Positions 21,812-31,574 of a stretch of 64,000 bases of DNA are shown here, one piece after another (within the stretch, counting starts at the first letter, position 1; every line of letters begins with the position of its first letter). The stretch comes from Nematopogon swammerdamellus (Eukaryota > Arthropoda > Insecta > Lepidoptera > Adelidae), in the NCBI GenBank assembly GCA_946902875.1, contig OX336344.1, positions 20,357,791-20,421,790 on the forward strand. Direction: 5' to 3'. The notes below the pieces were generated by a model that ran no database searches, was not told where the DNA came from, and was given only the letters and a program-made list of their open reading frames with translations. A program made the position numbers and the translations under genes.

Positions 21812-22003
21812 GACACTCTTTAGCGGGAATACAGTTTCCATTTGTATCAATTAAAAATCCCGGTTTACAGATGCAACCCCCATTGCAGACAAATGGCGGT
21901 GAGCACGGGAAGCGTTTCTCATAATCCACGGGGCAAAAGGCAGTAGTACTGCAGTTGAAAGCGCACTCGTCGAATTGTTGGTTGGGACCACAGTTGATAT
22001 TGC
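21812..22003 (-). CDS. TIL exon T10 (class C)
   Basis: Acceptor TTGTTGCAG and donor GTAAGT bound 192 bases. It opens NINCGPNQ, has the class C AFCP segment at C4, loop SPPFV and the ending CIPAKEC; ten cysteines in all. T16 shares the CSPPF loop start and the LID motif after C8. In transcript order it follows T11 (class E), repeating the E-C order, but the D and A exons expected next are absent here. Confidence 0.88.
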
Positions 22004-22024
22004 CTGCAACAAAGAATTTTGTTT

Positions 22025-22320
22025 TAGACAAACCAACATGGGTGGCTGTGCCGAGAGACCAATGGTGCATTCGACAGAGCCAAAAACCCATCTCCTCGCG
22101 AAACCACGCTCAGTTTGGTGCCATGCCAGCAGATTTGTGGACTGTTGCTAGGCTGTCTAGCCTGTTGATACGACGTTTGAAGACACCCAGGTTAAAGGAT
22201 TCGGGAAACACACTCGCCGGAAGACAGTTCCACACCGGTGCGAAAAAGAAATGATTTAGAGAACCGATGGGTTCTCAAAAGCCCAATGTCAACAACAAAA
22301 GTTGGGATGGAATGTTTGCA
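22025..22320 (-). mobile_element. LINE-C 3' end fragment
   Basis: The minus frame gives VWNCLPASVFPESFNLGV and FKRRINRLD with frame breaks, followed by a 3' UTR. Other copies are at 44040-44330 (minus) and 63480-63825 (plus). Confidence 0.75.
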
Positions 22321-22344
22321 ATTCTATTTTTTTATTTTTTTTAT

Positions 22345-22740
22345 GTAATCCGGTATGGGTGGCTGAGTTGGAGGGGCTAAAGCGCATGCTCCGACCAGCC
22401 AATATCACCTCCGAAAAGGTAGGTGCCATACCGGAGACTTCCCTGGATTGCTGGCTATACTGGACTAGAGGAGAACACAACCGAGGCTGCTATGCGGCCA
22501 TCTTACATCCAGTGCAGTGGAACCAACCCAGTCGGCTACAATTTGAGCCTACCACCTAGTAAGGGGCAAGGGAAGGGACCTACAGTTTTACACCGGTTCC
22601 GAGCGGTGAAGCAGCAGGTGTAGGTATGCACGTAAATTTTTTCGTCAGAAAAAACTCATTGGTACACGCCGACGGGATTCGAACCGCGGACCTCTCGCAT
22701 GAGAAGCCGATGCCCAAACCACTCGGCCACCCGCCGCTTC
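22345..22740 (-). mobile_element. SINE-2 (tRNA-Ser/Leu-like head)
   Basis: The minus-strand head GGTGGCCGAGTGGTTTGGGC and B-box GGTTCGAATCC sit at 22670-22735. The body runs to a poly-A tract at 22325-22345. A near copy is at 25668-26065. Confidence 0.85.
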
Positions 22741-22869
22741 AATTCATAAGGTCGTTGATGTGTGACGAGCTGTTGTGTTGGTTCCATTGTCACGATTACT
22801 GATGAGTGATGAGATGATAGATCTAAGAGGAGACAGAAGTTAGACACGTGACAACACGTTAGGTATAAT

Positions 22870-23005
22870 GCGAGGGGCGGATCTCGGCGTGTCGCCGCCG
22901 CAGCGGTTCGTCAGTGTTCTCCCTCGCACCCGCACCGTACTTGTATAGTGTATTCGCGTGGCGGGTCGCCCGCTGCGGCGACGACACGCCGAGATCCGTC
23001 CCGCG
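22870..23005. repeat. GC-rich inverted repeat
   Basis: CGGATCTCGGCGTGTCG near 22874 pairs with CGACACGCCGAGATCCG near 22983. The flanks are CpG-rich up to 23060. Confidence 0.75.
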
Positions 23006-23162
23006 CACTATATATAGCTGTCTCTGTTCGCCACGCGCACTCCCCGCCAACGCAAGAGGGACAGCTGCACACTCTCAGCTAATATACCAACAGATTATGT
23101 CAAAATTGTCTTACAGGGCTTATGTTTTCCCGACGCCTGAAACTTATCCGATTTTTTTAATT

Positions 23163-23390
23163 TTTGAAGTGAAAACTTCTTTAGCGACGCTTGGCACTTT
23201 TTTTGGATGGGTAAAAAATGTTAAACTCGCGTCAGAACTCGCGTCAGATCGAAAAAGCGTAAGATTCGTTGAAATTATGGGTGAAAGTTGATTTTTCTGA
23301 GAAATAAACTTTTTGATGTAAAATAATTATAATAGTTCTGTTTAAGTTTTCACTTCTGCCGGCACTCCCGGAGTGCAACCCGAAGCTTTT
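23163..23390. mobile_element. DNA-type element, GAAGTGAAAACTT ends
   Basis: TTTTTGAAGTGAAAACTTCTTT at 23163 and AAGTTTTCACTTCTGCCGGC near 23346 form the ends. Longer relatives are at 33843-34785 and 60205-60660. Confidence 0.7.
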
Positions 23391-23624
23391 TTTTGTTGTT
23401 GTTGTAATAAGGACATTCCAATCTACATACCTATACATACAGGGTGTTAAGTCTAATAACTTTTTTCTGAATTCCCCTTATATAAAAAGTTACACTTTTC
23501 ATGCAAACTAATTGATTTATTTAGTGTAAAAGGGATCTAATGTTCCGTACGAACGTGGGAATGAAAGGCCCGCGGTGAGTGAGCGAGCAGGGACGAGTAC
23601 ATTATCCTAAAGTACAGTATCGGG

Positions 23625-23775
23625 TCCTTCAAGAGAGGTGTGAATGAGCACCTGTCAGGCCGGCATGGTATTCTCAAACCTCGCATACGACCGAATGTCC
23701 ATGGGCGCCGTTAGACACCTTGTGGGTAGCTCGGCGCCATTTGTCGCGCTTTCAATAAAAAAAATAAAAAAAAAG
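23625..23775 (+). mobile_element. LINE-A 3' end, plus orientation
   Basis: CACCTGTCAGGCCGGCATGG through TTTGTCGCGCTTTCAATAAA and an A-rich tail, the complete 3' border of the family. Confidence 0.8.
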
Positions 23776-23825
23776 GCTTCCACCCTTCTGAATCAGCCAC
23801 TCGGATTACATAAAACAATACTTAC

Positions 23826-24032
23826 TGCAACGCTCTGGCAACACACAGAGGCCTGTCGACTCATCCTTCACGTATCCCTTCTTGCACTTGCAGTGGTCCT
23901 GGCATCCCTCTATCGAAGGACAATCCGGCAGTGGCCTTCTCGGTGGGTCCATGAGGGAGGCGCATGTTTTCTTGCAGTCCTGGCAGCCGCGAACCGCGTT
24001 CGGATCTCCATTGCAGTCTTCCTCTCCTCCGG
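23826..24032 (-). CDS. TIL exon T11 (class E)
   Basis: At 207 bases this is the longest TIL exon, bounded by acceptor TTTACAG and donor GTAAGT (leftover A). It starts with an acidic GGEED stretch before C1, then the class E GCQDCKKTC cluster, a long C4-C5 spacer with PPRRPLPD, loop PSIEG, and HCKCKKGYVKD. Ten cysteines. Class E may head each exon module, since T17, T11 and T5 each precede a class C exon. Confidence 0.87.
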
Positions 24033-24084
24033 CTGTAAACGGAAAAAAATATCGATTAATAATTCGTTAATAATACTGTGTGGG

Positions 24085-24395
24085 GCCGGTACTTAATAAG
24101 AATAGCCTCACTGCATCTCTCCCCGCACATGGCGTGAAAGATGACTAAGGGATAAGGACAAGATGCCATGCATAAGGGCGACAGGCTAGCCACCTGTCAC
24201 CTTGGCACGGTCTTTCTATCAAGTCATGCAGCAGGTGGGCCATCGTGCCTTACTTGCTGCCTGATAGTTATCTTGTACGAATATTTTGCTAAACGTGGTG
24301 GTCGGTGTTGTGCGGTAATTTACAAGAGTACTTACAGCACAACACCGATTACTCGGCTTACCCCGATTGTTGGGATACGGCGTGTGGTGTGTGTG
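24085..24395 (+). mobile_element. Dispersed repeat D (about 310 bp)
   Basis: Carries CCCCACATGGCGTG-like then GATAAGGACAAGATGCC, GTGGTCGGTGTTGTGC and GATTACTCGGCTTACCCCGA. Copies: 24905-25225, 48680-48990, 53080-53400, 61765-61950 and reversed 46420-46640. Class unknown. Confidence 0.7.
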
Positions 24396-24477
24396 TGTGT
24401 GTGTAATTCGTCTGGCACTTCTTTGTATAATGTCTCCAACGAAAAAAGAGGGGTGTTATTTATAAGTTTAAGTTTTT

Positions 24478-24845
24478 TTTTATGGAAACTATCACTATTG
24501 GCTACATCACCTACAACATCCGTGATGTTAGCCGATATCACCGGCTGAACCAGGTGCCATGTCAGTGCTTCCCTTCATTTCATGTCGGCTACACTGAAGA
24601 CGGAAAACACGAACTATTTACATAGCCGTTTCGAACGACGTTTCGCTCAGTGCGGTGGTACCAACCCGGCCGGGATAAACCCTACCACCTAGTAATGTAA
24701 GAAGGGAAGGCACCCACAAGTTTTACGTGGAATCCGAACCACGGTCAGCCTCCAGCGGTCGAGCGGTCACCCATCCAACAACTGACCGCACTCAGCGTTG
24801 CTTAACAACAGTCGACCGACCGCACCACTGAGCTAACGAGGCTGA
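24478..24845 (-). mobile_element. SINE-1, full length
   Basis: Complete with A-box, 5S-like middle, B-box and a poly-A tract at its low-coordinate end. Confidence 0.85.
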
Positions 24846-24852
24846 CAAAGTG

Positions 24853-24881
24853 TGTGTAACGTGTGTGTGTGTGTGTGTGTG
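24853..24881. repeat. (GT)n microsatellite
   Basis: Pure GT run; a shorter one lies at 24391-24403. Confidence 0.9.
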
Positions 24882-24904
24882 TTTATAATGTGTTGTTATT
24901 AACT

Positions 24905-25225
24905 ACGTCATGTACCGTATGGGGTCGGTACTTAAAAATAATAGGCCCACTGCATCTCTCCCCGTGCATGTCGTCAAAGGCGATTAAGAGATAAGTACAA
25001 GATGCGGTGTATCAGGCGACAGGCTAGCCGCACCTCTCACCTTGGCACGGTCCTTCCACCGAGTCTTGAAGAAGGTGGTGCTTCGTGCCTTACTTTATAG
25101 TTATCTTGTCCTAATACTTTGGCTAAATGTGGTGATCGGTATTGTGCGGTAATTTACAAGAGTACTTGCAGCACAACACCGACTAGTCTGCTTAACCCGA
25201 TTGTCGGAATACAGCGCGTCGTACG
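24905..25225 (+). mobile_element. Dispersed repeat D
   Basis: A near-complete copy of the element at 24085-24395, in the same orientation, ending AATACAGCGCGTCGTACGT. Confidence 0.7.
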
Positions 25226-25362
25226 TATTTGTACGTATGCGTATCCAATTTTTCGTTTACCTCCTTACGATCATATCCTCATTCAGATCAACTAGATATA
25301 GATGTGATAATTGCTTAGATAGCGTTCCGACATTTTATCCCTCAACGACAAAATACACTCAC

Positions 25363-25554
25363 GGCACTGATCCTGAGGCACGCATGTTCCATCGTCGTTC
25401 CTCAGGTATCCTTCAATGCATATGCAGCCTCCAAGACAAGGCGGAATTATTCCGGGGCAGCCGAGTACCTTACCCAAGTCTGAACAGTACTTGGGCTGGC
25501 ACACACCAGCGACACAGGGTACATACACCTCATTTGTGGGACACTGTTTAGGTG
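25363..25554 (-). CDS. TIL exon T12 (class B)
   Basis: Acceptor TTATTCCAG and donor GTGAGT bound 192 bases. Ten cysteines; KQCPTNEVYVPC start, loop PGIIPP, then GGCICIEGYLRNDDG and CVPQDQC. It closely resembles T13 and T9. The loop is hydrophobic (Ile-Ile), unlike the charged loops of T9 and T13. Intron downstream carries two copies of a 310-bp dispersed repeat and a full SINE. Confidence 0.9.
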
Positions 25555-25667
25555 CTGGAATAAAACACATATAAGTTCTTTCACAGCGAACTGAATTTAT
25601 ACTTCCCTCTAAGTATCCGAGCAAAAATCAACTAAAGCCCACTAACCCAAAGCTATCTGATCTTTTT

Positions 25668-26065
25668 TTTTTATGTAATCCGGTGTGCGTGGTTGATTCG
25701 GAGGGGCCAAAGCGCATGCTCCGATCAGCCAATATCACCTCCGAGAAAATAGGTGCCATACCGTAGACTTCCCTGGATTGCTGGCTATAGTGGACTAGAG
25801 GAGAACACAACCGAGGCTGCTATGCGGCCATCTTACATCCAGTACGGTGGTACCAACCCAGTCGGCTACAATTTGAGCCTACCACCTAGTAAGGGGAAAG
25901 GACCTACAGTTTTACACCGGTTCCGAACGGTGAAGCAGCAGGTGTAGGTATGCACGTAGATTTTTTCGTCAGAAAAAACTCATTGGTACACGCCGACCGG
26001 ATTCGAACCGAGGACCTCTCGCATGAGAAGCCGATGCCCAAACCACTCGGCCACCCGCCGCCCAA
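25668..26065 (-). mobile_element. SINE-2, full length
   Basis: Near-identical to 22345-22740; the tRNA-like head ends about 45 bases from the T13 donor. Confidence 0.85.
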
Positions 26066-26112
26066 ATCTAAACGTCAAGATATAAACGTGGAATGGAGTA
26101 AAAGTGACTTAC

Positions 26113-26304
26113 GACACTGATTCTCGGGCACACATTTTCCATTGTCGTCCCTCAGGAATCCTTCATCGCAGATGCAGCCACCAGCACAAGGGCCGATTAT
26201 ATCAGGGCAAGGCACCGGTTCGTCGCGTTCGCTACACTTCTTGGGGATGCAGAAACCGACCACACACGGCACATATCTCTCATTTGCTGGACATGTCTTG
26301 GTAG
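26113..26304 (-). CDS. TIL exon T13 (class B)
   Basis: Acceptor TTATCCAG and donor GTAAGT bound 192 bases. Ten cysteines with loop PDIIGP, GGCICDEGFLRDDNG and ending CVPENQC. The start reads TKTCPANERYVPC. It is the upstream partner of T12; a SINE inserted between them. Its upstream intron holds an array of about 18 copies of a 50-bp satellite (26451-27368), which begins only about 150 bases from its acceptor. Confidence 0.9.
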
Positions 26305-26450
26305 CTGGATAATGAGCAAAGGGAAAACGCTATTGATACAACGAAGAATTTTGCACGGACGCTGAGAACCATCGAGTTAGTACACAGTGTTACGATCAAA
26401 GTGACCTGAATATTTGAAATGAAATAGGTACTGTTTCACTTTGTTTCAAG

Positions 26451-27368
26451 ACATTCCTTGAAAAAGCTGTAATATAAGCATGAAGAAACACGTAAGAAAC
26501 AAATCTCTCAAAAAAACTATAATATAAGCATGAAGAAACACCTAAGAAATAAATCTCTCAAAAAAGCTGTAATATAAGCATGAAGAAACACCTAAGAAAT
26601 AAATCTCTCAAAAAAGCTGTAATATAAGCATGAAGAAACACCTAAGAAATAAATATCTCAAAAAAACTGTAATATAAGCATGAAGAAACACCTAAGAAAT
26701 AAATCTCTCAAAAAAGCTGTAATATAAGCATGAAGAAACACCTAAGAAATAAATCTCTCAAAAAAGCTGTAATATAAGCATGAAGAAACACCTAAGAAAT
26801 AAATCTCTCAAAAAAGCTGTAATATAAGCTTGAAGAAACACCTAAGAAATAAATCTCTCAAAAAAGCTGTAATATAAGCATGAAGAAACACCTAAGAAAT
26901 AAATCTCTCAAAAAAGCTGTAATATAAGCATGACGAAACACCTAAGAAATAAATCTCTCAAAAAAGCTGTAATATAAGCATGAAGAAACACCTAAGAAAT
27001 AAATCTCTCAAAAAAGCTGTAATATAAGCATGAAGAAACACCTAAGAAATAAATCTCTCAAAAAAGCTGTAATATAAGCATGAAGAAACACCTAAGAAAT
27101 AAATCTCTCAAAAAAGCTGTAATATAAGCATGAAGAAACACCTAAGAAATAAATCTTATAAAAAAACTGTAATATAAGCATGAAGAAACACCTAAGAAAT
27201 AAATCTCTCAAAAAAGCTGTAATATAAGCATGAAGAAACACCTAAGAAATAAATCTCTCAAAAAAGCTGTAATATAAGCATGAAGAAACACTTAAGATAC
27301 AAATCTCTCAAAAAGGCTGTAATATAAGCACGAAGAAAAACCTAAGAAACAAATCTCTCAAAAAAAAA
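26451..27368. repeat. 50-bp satellite, about 18 copies
   Basis: AATATAAGCATGAAGAAACA marks recur every 50 bases with almost no change in the middle and more change at the edges. The array fills most of the intron upstream of T13. Confidence 0.95.
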
Positions 27369-27704
27369 ACTCGCTTGAAACTGAAGCATCCGAAAAGCTA
27401 CCATCAACCTGAAACATTTCCTATGCAAAGGGATATTTTCTATGCGATTCCAAATATGGTAGATCTATCACTTAAACTGTAATGAAAATGAAACTATTAA
27501 TTTTATTTGACCATGCTTCTGAATAAACTTGCAATGAATGTTGAAGTTGTAACGATCACAGTGAAATTATTTTAAAATTACTCATAATTTCTTAGTGGCT
27601 GGACTAATTTTGACTAGGACTAGGTCGACAAAAAGGATACGTTAACACGTTATTTCCACAAATTGACAGAAATTAAATAGAAGCGAAAATTCATGTCTAC
27701 TCAC

Positions 27705-27881
27705 GGCACTGTTCCGGCAACACGCAGTCACCCTCCTCGTTCCTCACGTAGCCCGGAAGACAGAAGCATCCCTCTACGCATTTTGCAATACAGTTGATCT
27801 TTATATCTTTGTTCTTGCAAGTTCTTGGGCACGCCGTTCCACAGGTTTCGTACTGTTCGTTGTTTCCGCATTGTTTGGGAG
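27705..27881 (-). CDS. TIL exon T14 (class A)
   Basis: Acceptor GTCTCAG and donor GTGAGT bound 177 bases. Ten cysteines; PKQCGNNEQYETCGTAC start, loop IAK, then VEGCFCLPGYVRNEE and CVLPEQC. The last 90 or so bases match T21 exactly, and T26 and T28 almost exactly, while the 5' half differs. By analogy with the Apis chymotrypsin inhibitor, whose P1 is the middle residue of a three-residue C5-C6 loop, the P1 here would be Ala, fitting an elastase-like target. That is an inference. Confidence 0.92.
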
Positions 27882-27984
27882 CTGAGACAAACAAATAATA
27901 TAAAAGTAAAAGTAAAGTAACTCTGATTGAAAAAAAATCACTCTTAAGCTGGATATCTACTCTACTCATATGCATAGTTTTTGT

Positions 27985-28738
27985 TTTGTTTTATGGAAAC
28001 TGACATGGTTGGCTACATCACCTACAACATCCGTGATGTAAGCCGGGTGAACTAGGTGCCATATCAGTGCAACCCTTCATTTCATGTCGGCTAAACTGAA
28101 CTGAACGGAAAACACGAACTATTTACATAGCCGTTTCGACAGACGTCTCATTCAGTGTGGTGGTACCAACCCGGGTGGCATATTTCCAAAGTCTAGTATG
28201 CGAGTTGCTCTGATTGGTCGTTCTCAGCTTTGGCGGGATATACAAATTTCGGAAGTATTTCCGAAAATATAGTTTTCTTAGGTGGTTATAAAAAAGAAAT
28301 AACCATAACCTAATTTTAACACCCTAACATTGCTAAAAAAAAAGTAAAACAAGACAAATTTTGGCAAAAGGGACACGAACCCATGGCCGAGATCGAAAAA
28401 GCAAAAAAACCCTACGCTCTACCACTGAGCCACCAAAGTATATATGCGACCAAACGAATATCGAATTCAGTAGGTTCGCTGGGGGTGCCGGAACCCGAGC
28501 CAGACTCGTCTCTCCACCAATCAGAGCAACCCGCGTAGTAGACTTTGGATAAATGCACCCGGGCGGGATGAACCCTACCGCCCAGTTAGATAAGAAGGGA
28601 AGGGACCTACACTTTTACGTGAAATCCAAACCACGGTCAGCCTCCATCGGTTCAGCGGTCACTCATCCAAGTACTGACCGCACTCAGGGTTGCTTAACAA
28701 CAGTCGACCGACCGCACCACTGAGCTACCGAGGCTGAC
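27985..28738 (-). mobile_element. SINE-1 split by a MITE
   Basis: The SINE body (27985-28178) and head (28556-28738) belong to one copy, separated by the 377-bp element at 28179-28555. Confidence 0.8.
28179..28555. mobile_element. MITE nested in SINE-1, with tRNA-like core
   Basis: Inverted ends: CATATTTCCAAAGTCTAGTA and the complement of TAGTAGACTTTGGATAAATG, followed by TTGCTCTGATTGG on both sides. The minus-strand core GGTGGCTCAGTGGTAGAGCG ... GGGTTCGTGTCCC resembles a pol III promoter. Confidence 0.8.
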
Positions 28739-28770
28739 AATCATCTCAAATAATGCTAAAATTCACTCAC

Positions 28771-28962
28771 GGCACTCGTCATACGGCACACAAGTTCCGT
28801 TTTTCCTGAAGTGGTTCTTCGCGCAGATGCAACGCGGATTGCATTCGGGCTTGACTAGAGTGTTGCACGTGGTCGGTTGGTTGTCCTTATCTGCACAATC
28901 TTCGCTAAGGCACGGCGACGGGCAGGGGTCGTACACCTCATTCTTGCCACACTTCACAGGAG
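28771..28962 (-). CDS. TIL exon T15 (class D)
   Basis: The acceptor reads TTCCAG (plus-strand order ctggaa at 28963-28968) and the donor is GTGAGT. 192 bases, ten cysteines, with the class D marks CPSPCLSEDC, NTLVKPE loop and RCICAKNHFRK. It is the sister of T3 and lies in the same relative slot, between class C T16 and class A T14. Class D has Arg in place of Gly before C7, a change that could affect the hinge next to C7. Confidence 0.88.
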
Positions 28963-28999
28963 CTGGAAAATGGTAGTTTCTCGTGAGCTATAATTTCTC

Positions 29000-29429
29000 A
29001 TAGAACCGGCGATTTCTTGTATAGATAATATTCTACATAATGGGATACTATATCTGACAAACTGCAGGAATAAAAGATCACATCAGTAGAAGCTTACCAG
29101 GATAAAATGTCTTATGCACTGCTTTCACTTGACAAAAAGCTGATTCAAAGATATGAGAAGAAGAAGAAAAAGATTTAGGGAGTGACGAAATCTCTGAACA
29201 TCCTAAGTATCAAAGCTACGTAGATAGAAACACACATTCACACATAACACAGATGACACCGTCTACATTTCAGAAATACAGGATCAGTCATTTAATTATT
29301 GATCATTTGCAACCTTTTTTCAAATTCATGTCCAGGGTATATAAGCTTCTATAGAACATCTATAAGCAACATGTCATATGAATGGTTTACGCTTATAGAA
29401 AAAATGTTGTATTTGTGATAAATTTTTAT
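29000..29429. other. Intron, nothing identified
   Basis: AT-rich sequence between T15 and a hairpin MITE; no exon or repeat recognised. Confidence 0.5.
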
Positions 29430-29571
29430 GCCGGCACTTCACTTGGCTTAGCGAATTCGCGATTGTTGCAAACATTTTAGTTTTATCTCGCTCTAAACAA
29501 GCCATTAAAGGGAGACGAAACGGAAATGTTTGCCAAATATTTGTGTGAATACAGCCAAGTGAAGTGCCGGC
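29430..29571. mobile_element. Small hairpin MITE
   Basis: GCCGGCACTTCACTTGGCT at 29430-29448 is exactly repeated inverted at 29553-29571; total 142 bp. Confidence 0.85.
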
Positions 29572-30139
29572 ATTAGAAATAGTGATGGATGACTCGTACT
29601 TTGTAGGCAGTGGCAAATATTTTTGTAAATTGACACTAAGTGGACGTATAAAAAAATATCCAGCGAAGTTTCTTGCCAGTTTTTCTTCGTTGTGATAGAT
29701 GTGGCTCACTGGCCAAGATGTTCTCGACATATTTGCGAGGTCTCATGGGCTGTAGATGTCGACATTCAGTCGTTGAGTTCTTAGTACAGCGAAGCACTCT
29801 GTAAGTTGATAGGTAGAAATGCTGGCGGAATCGTTTTCCCATAAAGATCGCTCTCGATGGTCCATGTAATTTCCCTTCTCTCATTATGTTGTAAACTAGG
29901 TACGATTAGTGCCTACCTCATTTTTATTAACCCATTGACAACTTGATACTTCAAGTAGGTATCTTAATATTCATATATTTTTATTTTTGTCAATTATACT
30001 ACATTGTTTAATATACTAACATAATTATGTTGACACAAATTACGTATCAAAGTTTGACAAAGCCTCTTTTCACCTGATTCACTTTATTAATAAGTCTTTG
30101 TAATCAGAACTCTCAGCAAAATTGTTAATGTTACTCTCA

Positions 30140-30705
30140 AGCTGTATTTTCAATAGACTGTAAGCGCGGTGTTATCATGTGGCTAGTCACTATAGTAGGT
30201 ACTTGTAAAAATATGTATTAAAAAAATACCCTGCCATATTTCTTGTCGGTTCTTCTTCGTGCGTGGGTGTAATAGAACCGGATAGAACAAATTGTGATAA
30301 GTTCAACAACAAGTTGTGTTCAAGTGCAGTCTGTCATATGAATGATAAATAAACAATACAATACAACAACAAAAACAATTTTTTATGGAAACTGACACCT
30401 TTGTCTACATCACCTACAACATCCGTGATGTCAGCCCATAACACCGGGCGAACTAGGCGCCACGTCAGTGCTTCCCTTCGGTCGTGCCGGCTACACTGAA
30501 CTGGACGGAAAACACAAACTATTTACATAGCCGTTTCGACCGACCTTTCATTCAGTGCGGTGGTACCAACCCGGGCGGGTTGAACCCTACCACCTAGTAA
30601 TATAAGAAGAGAGTCATATCCCTCAGTCGCCTTTTACGACATACACGGGGAGAGATGCAGTGGGGCTATTCTTTTAAAGTACCGGCCCTACACGGTACCA
30701 TAACA
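30140..30705. mobile_element. Retroposon tail (plus) then SINE-1 variant (minus)
   Basis: 30140-30360 is the GGTTCTTCTTCGTG-type tail repeat ending AATAAACAATACAATAC. 30385-30705 is a SINE-1 body with the TCGCCTTTTACGACATAC head. Together they fill the space next to T16. Confidence 0.7.
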
Positions 30706-30715
30706 ATACACTTAC

Positions 30716-30907
30716 GACAGTCCTCAGCGGGGATGCATCGTCCCTTCCTGTCGATCAAGTGACCACGTGGGCAAGCGCAGCCGCCGTGGCAGATGAACGG
30801 CGGTGAGCACATTCTTCGAGCAGTTCTATCTTTAGGACAGAAATCGAAGGTGGGACAGGTATGTGCGCAGCTTGAGTACACAAAAGTCGGTTTACAATTG
30901 ATGTTAC
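30716..30907 (-). CDS. TIL exon T16 (class C)
   Basis: Acceptor TCCCACAG and donor GTAAGT bound 192 bases. It opens NINCKPTF, has the class C DFCPKD segment, the SPPFI loop, GGCACPRGHLID and the ending CIPAEDC; ten cysteines. T10 and T4 are sisters. A SINE copy with a short extra 3' block sits immediately downstream of the donor (30385-30705). Confidence 0.88.
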
Positions 30908-30999
30908 CTGTGGGAAATAAAAAATAATAATTTAATTTCATACATCAGGCAGTTTCTAAAGTGCATGATATTCTTAAAAAATCTGTTAAGTGCGAGTTG

Positions 31000-31345
31000 T
31001 ACTCGCGCACGGAGGTTTCCGTATCTATCCGCTATTATCCGCCTATCTTTTGTCTTTCAACACTGCAATGTATAAAAGCCTATGGCGCCATCTATTATTC
31101 AATAGTGTGACTAATCGGTTTTTCGGACGTTTGTTGTATGGGAGCCCCCTTAATTTTTTTACATTATCTTATTTTCCTTATTTGTTGTTATATCCGCCAT
31201 AGTAACACATATTCTGTGAAAATTTCAACAGGCTGCCTATTACGGTTCAAGAGATGCAGCCCGCCTCGGACAGACGGACGGACGGACGGACGGCGGAGGC
31301 TTAGAAATAGGCTTGCGTACGGGATACGGAAACCTAAAAAAAGAG
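31000..31345 (+). mobile_element. SINE-3 copy
   Basis: From GCGAGTTGTACTCGCGCACG to GGATACGGAAACCTAAAAAA, including TTACGGTTCAAGAGATGCAG and a GGACGGACGGACGG run. Other copies: 44715-45070 (minus), 47320-47720, 59690-60060, 62690-63035 (minus), 63265-63475. Confidence 0.75.
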
Positions 31346-31574
31346 GTGTGAAAAGGCACTTCTAAAATAGGCATTCGGAAAATCTGAGCACCAACGTTCG
31401 TTGGTGCGTGGGAGATGTTAGTCACCAACAATCATTTGGGTTGGTGCACTACAGGACAAAATACCAACATTGATAAATTTTAATGGTAAAGTGTTCTGCA
31501 ACTAGAACCTTTCAGAGGCCTCAAGAAAAGCCCATTGATTCTACAAAACTATGGGCAACGCCAAGTTTTTTTTA

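Noticed and set aside
22670..22740. tRNA gene on the minus strand (also near 26000 and 28400)
   Set aside because: A and B boxes are present, but the cloverleaf is not kept and each is joined to a repeated SINE or MITE body.
26451..27368. Regular 50-bp repeats that could suggest a CRISPR array
   Set aside because: The units are contiguous with no unique spacers, and the context is a eukaryotic intron. It is a satellite.
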